Source: Burkholderiales bacterium (lineage in GTDB: Bacteria > Pseudomonadota > Gammaproteobacteria > Burkholderiales > Usitatibacteraceae). From it: 33,848 nucleotides of DNA. The position numbers and the translations under genes were made by a program. Below are positions 8,561 to 15,023 of this stretch, one piece after another. Within the stretch, counting starts at the first letter, position 1. Each line of letters starts with the position of its first letter. The stretch covers positions 1 to 33,848 of the forward strand of contig JAFMJY010000014.1 of assembly GCA_017853245.1 (NCBI GenBank), read 5' to 3'. Under the pieces are notes generated by a model that did not search any database, had not been told where the DNA came from, and was given only the letters and a program-made list of their open reading frames with translations.

Positions 8561-8702
8561 TGAAGCGGGCTCCTTGGCGCCCATTATGGCCCCGCGGCCG
8601 CTACTGCACGGCGCCGAGCTATGATTGCCCCCCTTAACTTCGCGGGTCGGCCCTTCGCCGCCAGAGTGGCGTCTTCCACCCCACCGACCGGCCGAGCCAA
8701 CG
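8561..8702. other. Divergent intergenic region upstream of the O-acetylation cassette
   Basis: About 140 bases separate the lipoprotein start (-) from the chosen acyltransferase start (+). It contains the AAGGAG of the minus-strand gene. No confident sigma-70 promoter or operator is visible. A TTG at 8625 in the acyltransferase frame would extend that protein into this region. Confidence 0.4.
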
Positions 8703-10925
8703 GTGACTGCGAACAGTAACGCAAGCGCGCTGCCTGATAGAGCACCCGGCGACCGCCTGCCCGGTCTAGATGGGCTTCGGGCAATTGCCGTTACCGGCGT
8801 GCTGCTCTATCACGCCGAGCTTCCAGGCTGGTTTGAGGGCGGCTTTCTCGGCGTGGATATCTTCTTTGCGATATCCGGCTTCCTCATCACTTTCCTGCTT
8901 GCCCGAGAGTTCAGTCAAACCGGGAATATCGCGATAGGGGCCTTTTACCTCCGGCGCGCGAGGCGGCTTTTCCCCGCGGCACTCCTGGTGATCGCGTGCT
9001 CCGGTACGGCCGCGGTGTTTTTCGCACCCGATGCCCTTGGCCGTTTCCAGGCGGACCTGCTCGCTTCCCTCCTCTATGTGAGCAATTGGTGGCAGATAGC
9101 GACTGACCAGTCCTACTTCGAGATCCATGGTCGGCCTCCGCTCCTTCAGCACCTATGGTCGCTCGCGATCGAAGAGCAGTTCTACCTCGCATGGCCGGCA
9201 TTGGCGTTACTGGCCCTGAGGTGGCTCGGATACCGAGCCCTGTCGGCATCCGCCCTGGCCCTGTCCCTCGGAGCTACCGGCTGGATGGCCTGGCTATCGA
9301 TACGGCATGGCTTCCCGGCAGACGCAGACCCCAGCCGCGCCTATCTGGGAACCGACACCCACAGCATGGGGCTGCTGCTCGGCGCCGCGTTCGGTGCTTG
9401 GTGGGCTTCACGGCCAAGCGCCTCATGGCCACTCAATATCCAGCCGACGACACTGGACCTTGTCGGCGGGGGAGGTGTCGCGTGCCTCGTTGCCTCGATG
9501 CTGCTTGTCAATGAGTCACAAGGCCTCCTTTACCGCGGCGGCTTCCTGGCCGTTGCCCTCGTCACCGTCATCACAATTGCCTGTGCGATCGACCCGAGAA
9601 CGTTCCTCTCGCGCTTTCTGTCGTCGAGCGCATTGCGCTGGCTCGGGGAGCGGTCTTATGGGCTCTACCTCTGGCATTGGCCCGTCTTCGTGCTGCTTCG
9701 GCCTGGCGCTGAACTCTCTTCCGATCCTGGGCTCGCCTTCGTCGCTCGCCTCCTGGTCACTGGCGCGCTCGCTGAGCTCTCCTGGCGGTGCGTCGAGATG
9801 CCGATGCGTCGTGCCGCATACCACCAGTGGGCGGGAGTGGCGAAAGTCGGCTTGGCCGGCGCCGCCGGCACGCTGGCCCTGGTTATCGGATCGCTGCTCA
9901 TTCGTCCCAACGCTCCGACCATGATCGCGTCGGATGTGGCTGCGGCAGTGCTGGCCCCCCCTGCCCTGCCAGGGGCCCAACTCGCCACCACGACCTCCGA
10001 CGGCACTCCCTTGCAAACGCCCCCGACGCTGGCGCCCGACGGCACCCACCTGCTCGCCATCGGCGATTCCGTCCTGCTCGGTGCACGCCATCACATCGAG
10101 GGAACCATACTCGGGGCTCATGTTGACGCGGAGGTGGGCCGACAGGGGAAACAGGGACTCGACCGGCTGCGCACTCTGAAGGCCGAGGGTGCCATCGCGC
10201 CACTCGTACTGGTTCACCTGGGCACCAACGGGTATCTCAATGAGAGCCACATGCGGTCACTACTTCAGGAATTGTCCGACAGGCATAAGGTGCTGCTCAT
10301 GAACGTCAATGTTCCGCGACGGTGGACCCGGCACAATAACGAGTTGATCGCGCGCATCCAAAGTGACTATTCGAACGTCACCGTCATCGACTGGGAATCG
10401 CTCTCGGCCGATCGCGGCGATTTTTTCGTCTCGGATGGCGTTCATCTCTCGGCGACCGGGATCCGGGCGCTGACCACGGCAATCCAAGTCGCGTCGGGCC
10501 TGCCCTCAGTCACTCCTCACACGAGACTGGCGCTGCCCGCGAAACGGCCCAATGCCGTCACTCCGCCAGCGATCCCATTGAGTGGGCCGCAGGTCGCTTC
10601 GGTCGAGCGCGCGGAGCCACTTTCGGACGATGAGCCTGTTCTCTTGTCGAGGGACCCATCCGCGGAGTCAGCGGTCGACCCCGGCGATGCGCAAGGGGGC
10701 GCTCGCCCCGATGCGACGAACTCCTTCACGCCGATGGCGGGCGCCGCGACCGGCCGAGTCTCTCCCTCGCCACTCCACGACGGCTGTCCGCCCATCACAG
10801 CTTCGACAGGCCCCAAGCCTCTCCCCAGTCCTGCGCCAAGCGAGGTGGTGGCGCCTTCCCATTGTGAAGATCGGCCACCGGCGAGGCCAGACACCTCGGC
10901 GGCTGCAGCCACGCCTCTCCGGTAG
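8703..10925 (+). CDS. OatA-like O-acetyltransferase: acyltransferase-3 membrane domain plus SGNH domain
   Basis: The start is uncertain: GTG 8703 (740 residues) gives a normal short lead before RLPGLDGLRAIAV; TTG 8625 is possible, and neither has a Shine-Dalgarno. From GTG, residues 20-400 form the acyltransferase-3 membrane domain with LYHAEL (His37), a GVDIFFAISGFLITF block, FYLRRARRLFPA and HLWSLAIEEQFYL. Residues 445-600 form an SGNH domain: IGDSVLLG (Ser456), HLGTNG (Asn509), VNVPRRW, VTVIDW and SDGVHLS (Asp578, His581). This arrangement and the VPRRW and DGVHL blocks match OatA, which moves acetyl across the membrane and onto C6-OH of muramic acid. About 145 Pro/Ala/Ser-rich residues follow, probably disordered. 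O-antigen or exopolysaccharide acetylation is the main alternative. It heads a four-gene cassette with 11 bases to the next gene. Confidence 0.87.
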   Translation: MTANSNASALPDRAPGDRLPGLDGLRAIAVTGVLLYHAELPGWFEGGFLGVDIFFAISGFLITFLLAREFSQTGNIAIGAFYLRRARRLFPAALLVIACSGTAAVFFAPDALGRFQADLLASLLYVSNWWQIATDQSYFEIHGRPPLLQHLWSLAIEEQFYLAWPALALLALRWLGYRALSASALALSLGATGWMAWLSIRHGFPADADPSRAYLGTDTHSMGLLLGAAFGAWWASRPSASWPLNIQPTTLDLVGGGGVACLVASMLLVNESQGLLYRGGFLAVALVTVITIACAIDPRTFLSRFLSSSALRWLGERSYGLYLWHWPVFVLLRPGAELSSDPGLAFVARLLVTGALAELSWRCVEMPMRRAAYHQWAGVAKVGLAGAAGTLALVIGSLLIRPNAPTMIASDVAAAVLAPPALPGAQLATTTSDGTPLQTPPTLAPDGTHLLAIGDSVLLGARHHIEGTILGAHVDAEVGRQGKQGLDRLRTLKAEGAIAPLVLVHLGTNGYLNESHMRSLLQELSDRHKVLLMNVNVPRRWTRHNNELIARIQSDYSNVTVIDWESLSADRGDFFVSDGVHLSATGIRALTTAIQVASGLPSVTPHTRLALPAKRPNAVTPPAIPLSGPQVASVERAEPLSDDEPVLLSRDPSAESAVDPGDAQGGARPDATNSFTPMAGAATGRVSPSPLHDGCPPITASTGPKPLPSPAPSEVVAPSHCEDRPPARPDTSAAAATPLR

Positions 10926-10936
10926 AGCGCCACCTG

Positions 10937-12451
10937 ATGCTGCCGCCGCTTCCCGCTCACCTCAGGCTTCTGTCTTTCGTGCTGTCCGCAGCCTTGTTGT
11001 CGGGGAATGCGGTCGGGCAATCTGCGGGCAGCCAGGTGTACAAGCTTGTCGACGAGGAAGGGCGCGTCACGTACACGAACGTGCCCGAGCGAGGAGTGGC
11101 GGGGAAGCGATACCTCGCCATCCCGGTCGGCGAGGCCGGGGGCACCCCCTCGTCGCCTGCAGGTCGTGACTCGCGACTCGAGCGCACGCCCGCCGTGCCC
11201 GACGAAGCGCCCATGGCCGTCGACCCCGGCAAATTGCCGCAACAAGTCCTCACCTTCACCACCCAATCGTCCGCCCAGGACCTCCGCTGTGGAAACTCCG
11301 GCAGGCGCCCTCCAAGCTCTCTCCATAGCCCACCCCCACAGCCCGCTTCCCCGGCCGGCAGCCGAGGCGTCAGCGAACCACGCCCGCATCGCATCGCCAT
11401 CTGGGGAGATAGCCACGTCTCGGGCGATGTGCTGATCAGTGAGGTGGTGCGGTCGTTGGAGGCTAACGGCCGCATGGTGCGGCAGCTGGCGTTCCCGCTG
11501 GTCGCAATACAGCCGGGCTCGCCGCACTTCCTTCGCATGGCCTGCCTACCGCCAGAGGAGTGGGAATCCGTCGCTACCTTCCGCGCAGCGAAACCTGTGG
11601 CCACGGGCCCAAGCCTCATGACGCTGTATTCGACCACGACAGGCAGCCGGCTGGCGCTCGACTTGCGGGACCGGGCCGGGGCTCGGGCGCAGGAGACTGC
11701 AGTGCTGCGCTACACGCCACTGAAAGTGGGAACCTCACTGGCCATTTCAATCGACGGGGGGGCGGAGCAGGTCGTTCGACTTTTCGGCGATGCCGATCCC
11801 GGCGGTCGGCTCGCGGAGCTGGTCGTTCGGGCAAATGGGCCGATCGCCACCATGAGCGTTCGCGTGGCCTCCGGCACGTTGGCGCTTCAGGCCATCGTGC
11901 TGCCCCCGAGTAGCCCCGACGCACCGGCGATCGACGTTTTCGGCTTGCGATCGGCCACTGTGCACGGTTGGTCCCACGCAGACCCGAAGGTAATCCAGGC
12001 TGCGCTCTCGGGGATCCAGTACGACACGGTGATCCTCGCCTACGGCACCAATGAGGGAGCCGGCTCGCTGTACCAGCGAGATACGTACCTGAAGGACTTG
12101 CGAAGGGCAGCGGCCAACTTCAGGGCCGTCTTTCCGACGCAGTCGTGCCTCATGGCCGGGCCGCCAGATCGCGGCGTGACGCGCCCGACGGATGGCACCG
12201 CGGCGCCACAAGCCCTGTTCTACTCGTCGCGGCACCGGGAAATCTCGCGAGCCCAGGAACAGGTTGCGAAGGAGTTCCGATGCCAATTCTGGGATTGGCA
12301 GGCGGACATGGGTGGCCCCGGCTCCAGCTACGCCTGGGCCAGGATGACGCCCCCCCTGATGCAGGCTGACCTCACGCACCTCACCGGAGACGGCTACCGC
12401 CGCTCAGGGCTTGCACTGGCACGAGCCTTGAAACTCTCCCGCGGGCCGTAG
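10937..12451 (+). CDS. Exported DUF4124-SGNH hydrolase, Ape/PatB-like peptidoglycan O-acetylesterase candidate
   Basis: The 504-residue product has a signal peptide (LLSFVLSAALLSGNAVG), then a DUF4124-type segment at 32-50 (QVYKLVDEEGRVTYTN) and a Pro-rich linker to about 150. The SGNH core follows: IAIWGDSH (Ser159), an inserted beta-rich domain at about 220-325, AYGTNEG (Asn372), GPPDRGV (408-414), FWDW...MGG (451-460) and DLTHLTGDGY (Asp478, His481). The GDSH, YGTNE, GPPD, FWDW/MGG and D.TH(F/L)T..GY order with an inserted beta module is the pattern of Ape1-type peptidoglycan O-acetylesterases and related PatB transferases. Location would be periplasmic. It is 11 bases after the OatA-like gene and 12 bases before its paralogue. 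Esterase versus transferase activity cannot be decided from sequence alone. Confidence 0.82.
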   Translation: MLPPLPAHLRLLSFVLSAALLSGNAVGQSAGSQVYKLVDEEGRVTYTNVPERGVAGKRYLAIPVGEAGGTPSSPAGRDSRLERTPAVPDEAPMAVDPGKLPQQVLTFTTQSSAQDLRCGNSGRRPPSSLHSPPPQPASPAGSRGVSEPRPHRIAIWGDSHVSGDVLISEVVRSLEANGRMVRQLAFPLVAIQPGSPHFLRMACLPPEEWESVATFRAAKPVATGPSLMTLYSTTTGSRLALDLRDRAGARAQETAVLRYTPLKVGTSLAISIDGGAEQVVRLFGDADPGGRLAELVVRANGPIATMSVRVASGTLALQAIVLPPSSPDAPAIDVFGLRSATVHGWSHADPKVIQAALSGIQYDTVILAYGTNEGAGSLYQRDTYLKDLRRAAANFRAVFPTQSCLMAGPPDRGVTRPTDGTAAPQALFYSSRHREISRAQEQVAKEFRCQFWDWQADMGGPGSSYAWARMTPPLMQADLTHLTGDGYRRSGLALARALKLSRGP

Positions 12452-12463
12452 CCTCCAACACCC

Positions 12464-13876
12464 ATGCGTGCCTTTCGACCAACTTGCGGATTGCTTTTGG
12501 CACTGTGGGCCAGTGCCTCAGCCGGCGCGCTGACCGTCACTGAAGTACGGGTCACTGCGAAGGGCCATGCTCCGCCGCTCCAGTGCGAGCGAACGGCAAA
12601 GCCAACACCTCGGCCAATAGCCCCTGACCCGGACCCGACGGAAGTGCCGAGCATAGGAATGCTGAAGGACGAGGGGCTGGAGCCCGTGACGCCACGCAAG
12701 GAGCCCCGGGTTCGCGAGCCGACCCCGCTCGGGCGAGCCAAGGCGGGCGAGCCCTTCAGGGTCGCAGTCTGGGCCGATAGCCATCTGGCGACCGGCGCCT
12801 TCACCGATGAGCTGATGAAGCTGCTTGGGCTTCCCGAGGAACGCGTAAGCACGACACTGATCCCCGCGTCGATGAACCGTCCGGGCGTACGCCTTCCCCT
12901 TCGCAAATCGTGCGTGGGCGCCCAGTGGCGCTACGAACCAGGCCACGTGTCGGCGCGTTCCACACGCGCCATTGGCCCCGGGCTGGTCAACCTGTTTACC
13001 GAAAAACCGGGGGCATCACTGGCTTGGGACTTCCGAGGCGCAGCAAACACACCACGATGGCAAACGATTCGTATCCTTTACGAGCAGACGGAGGCACCGC
13101 TCAAAGTCACCATCAGCGTGGATGGGGAACGCAGCCGGGAGGTGTTACTGGCAGGCCCGCCCGGGCCTGCAACGCTGGCCCTGCAGGGCAGTAATGCGTT
13201 ATCGACAGTGCGACTCTCGCTGGTCTCGGGGAAGCTTCGGCTCCTCGGCCTTGCGCTCCCGGAAGACCCGTCAGCAGCCGCTCAACTCGAACTCTTTGCG
13301 TTCCCCGGCGCAACCATCGGTGCGTGGGAACAGGCTGACAACGAGTATCTGGCCGCCTGGTATCAGGATCGTCGCTACGACCTCGTCATGCTCGCCTATG
13401 GAACCAACGAAGGGAACGTCCAGCCGTTCGATCCGGCTCGCTATGAGGCGACACTCCGGCGAGCGGTGGAGCGATTGCGCGCCCGGTTTCCCGACTCGGC
13501 GTGCGTGCTGGTGGGGCCTCCGGATCGCGGGGTGCTGGTCCGACGCTCGCAAAAAGGCAAGCGTGGTTCCTCTCCGGCGAAAGGTACTGCGGCAGCTGCG
13601 TCCACAGGCTTGCTGCGGTTCTCCCGAGTGCATGCCGAAATCAGCGCCCTGCAGCAGCAAGTGGCCGCGGAGCACGGGTGTACGGCCTGGAGCATGATGG
13701 AGGCCATGGGCGGAGCGGGTAGCGCTTACCATTGGGCCCATGCGACGCCACCACTCATGGCGCAGGATCTCCTGCACCTCACCCCGAACGGCTATCGCGA
13801 GCTGGCCCGGCGCTTCGCAGCCGACCTCGGCTGGGAGCCCTCGTTGTTAGGCTTCACCGCCCCGCATGGAACCTGA
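12464..13876 (+). CDS. Exported SGNH hydrolase, second Ape/PatB-like paralogue with ADSH elbow
   Basis: The 470-residue product has a signal peptide (CGLLLALWASASAGA), a Pro-rich region to about 95, then VAVWADSH (Ser106), an inserted beta-rich domain, AYGTNEG (Asn315), GPPDRGV (351-357), MGGAGSAYHWA (415-425) and DLLHLTPNGY (Asp435, His438). It shares these blocks in the same order with the preceding gene, so the two are tandem paralogues. It lacks the DUF4124 segment, replaces the usual Gly of the GDSH elbow with Ala104, has SMMEAMGG in place of FWDW...MGG, and carries a basic insert near 358-375 (RRSQKGKRGSS). The Ser-Asp-His triad is intact, so it is probably active in the periplasm. Its end overlaps the next gene's start by 11 bases, arguing for coupled expression. 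Confidence 0.8.
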   Translation: MRAFRPTCGLLLALWASASAGALTVTEVRVTAKGHAPPLQCERTAKPTPRPIAPDPDPTEVPSIGMLKDEGLEPVTPRKEPRVREPTPLGRAKAGEPFRVAVWADSHLATGAFTDELMKLLGLPEERVSTTLIPASMNRPGVRLPLRKSCVGAQWRYEPGHVSARSTRAIGPGLVNLFTEKPGASLAWDFRGAANTPRWQTIRILYEQTEAPLKVTISVDGERSREVLLAGPPGPATLALQGSNALSTVRLSLVSGKLRLLGLALPEDPSAAAQLELFAFPGATIGAWEQADNEYLAAWYQDRRYDLVMLAYGTNEGNVQPFDPARYEATLRRAVERLRARFPDSACVLVGPPDRGVLVRRSQKGKRGSSPAKGTAAAASTGLLRFSRVHAEISALQQQVAAEHGCTAWSMMEAMGGAGSAYHWAHATPPLMAQDLLHLTPNGYRELARRFAADLGWEPSLLGFTAPHGT

Positions 13877-14606
13877 GCAGCCCGCCCGCCGCACCATGAA
13901 CCGGGAAGCCGTCGTCGCGATCACGCGGCGGCTGGCTCGGGCGGCTGGGGTTCTGCTCGTGATGATCGGCGCCACTGCCTCGGCGATCGGTCTCACGGTA
14001 GCGTCGAATGCGGATTTGCGTGAGTCCATCGAAATCGATGCCTTGGTTTGGCTTGCGGATCGCTACCCATCCCTCTCCCGCCGCCTGGCGCTGCTCGACA
14101 ACACTGCGGGCGCAAGCAAGGACCGCATGGCGACGCTTCCGTCGACACAGGCCCGGATGGCAAACTGGCTTGCGCAAAAGTACCGCGTCGGGAAGGAGCC
14201 GCTCGCAGAGCTTGTCGAGGAAGCCCATCACATCGGCGAATACCTGCGATTGGATCCCGCTCTCATTCTTGCCGTGGCGGCAATCGAGTCCAACTTCAAT
14301 CCCCTTGCCCAGAGCGAGGCTGGGGCACAGGGCCTGATGCAAACCATCACGAGCATTCATGAGTCGCGCTACAGTCGATTCGGTGGCAGAAGAAATGCCT
14401 TCAACTCCCGGATCAACCTTCACGTTGGCGCAGAGATCCTGAAGGCATGCATCGACATGCGCGGATCAGTCGAGGCCGGTCTGCTTTACTACCTTGGCGG
14501 CGGCAACATGGTTGAGGGGAGCGACAACGGCTACGTGGCGAAGGTTCTCGCCGAACGAGACCGCCTGGCCCAAGTCGCCACCGGCGCCACCGTTCCCTTC
14601 AATTGA
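13866..14606 (+). CDS. Lytic transglycosylase, SLT domain
   Basis: This 246-residue protein has an N-terminal hydrophobic anchor or signal (AAGVLLVMIGATASAIGLTV, about 26-45) and a C-terminal SLT domain. The domain shows PALILAVAAIESNFNPLAQS with catalytic Glu141, then EAGAQGLMQTI and NLHVGAEILK, and a late GLLYYLGGGN block where the family usually has A.AAYNAG. It would cleave the MurNAc-GlcNAc bond of peptidoglycan with formation of 1,6-anhydromuramic acid, in the periplasm or at the membrane. ATG 13866 overlaps the preceding SGNH gene by 11 bases; ATG 13896 is an alternative start. Because muramic-acid O-acetylation blocks lytic transglycosylases, its place behind an O-acetyltransferase and two Ape-like genes is functionally suggestive. 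Confidence 0.88.
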   Translation: MEPEQPARRTMNREAVVAITRRLARAAGVLLVMIGATASAIGLTVASNADLRESIEIDALVWLADRYPSLSRRLALLDNTAGASKDRMATLPSTQARMANWLAQKYRVGKEPLAELVEEAHHIGEYLRLDPALILAVAAIESNFNPLAQSEAGAQGLMQTITSIHESRYSRFGGRRNAFNSRINLHVGAEILKACIDMRGSVEAGLLYYLGGGNMVEGSDNGYVAKVLAERDRLAQVATGATVPFN

Positions 14607-14632
14607 TTTCCCGGCTCTTCGAAAGGCGCTCC

Positions 14633-14971
14633 ATGACACCAGCCCACCTCCCACTTGGCCTCGCCATCCTGGCTGAAGTCATCGGCACCACGGCCCTCAA
14701 GAGTACTGACGGGTTTACGCGGCCACTGCCGAGCATTGTCGTCGTGGCGAGCTATGCCATGTCTTTCTATTTTCTCGCCCTGGCGTTGAAAACCATGTCG
14801 ACAGGGGTTGCCTATGCCACCTGGTCAGGCGCAGGAATCGTGCTGATTGCACTGCTAGGCTGGCTGCTGCACGGGCAGCGACTGGACGGGCCCGCCATGG
14901 CGGGAATGGCGATGATCGTGGGCGGGGTTGCCGTGATCCATCTCTTCTCGGAGAGCGTGAAGCACGCTTGA
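14633..14971 (+). CDS. Small multidrug resistance (SMR) efflux protein, EmrE/QacE type
   Basis: The 112-residue protein (ATG 14633, AAAGG 6 bases upstream) has four hydrophobic segments. It has the SMR signature: AILAEVIGTTALKSTDGFTR with the essential membrane Glu at position 13, YFLALALKTMSTGVAYATWSG, and a fourth helix AMAGMAMIVGGVAVIHLFS. The GVAYATWSGAGIVLIALLGW block is EmrE/Qac-like rather than the guanidinium (Gdx/SugE) type. It would function as an antiparallel dimer exchanging protons for lipophilic cations. It follows the lytic transglycosylase by 26 bases, so it may be at the end of that transcript without sharing its function. Confidence 0.92.
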   Translation: MTPAHLPLGLAILAEVIGTTALKSTDGFTRPLPSIVVVASYAMSFYFLALALKTMSTGVAYATWSGAGIVLIALLGWLLHGQRLDGPAMAGMAMIVGGVAVIHLFSESVKHA

Positions 14972-15023
14972 GGACCGACAGGGGGCGAAACTGGCCGGGA
15001 TAGGGCCTTCGAGCCTTCCGCCG

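Noticed and set aside
10582-11169. A 195-codon plus-strand frame overlapping the acyltransferase tail and the next gene.
   Set aside because: It is out of frame with both, Arg/Ser/Pro-rich and without a domain. The low-complexity tail of the acyltransferase makes a frameshift conceivable, but nothing in this frame continues a known family.
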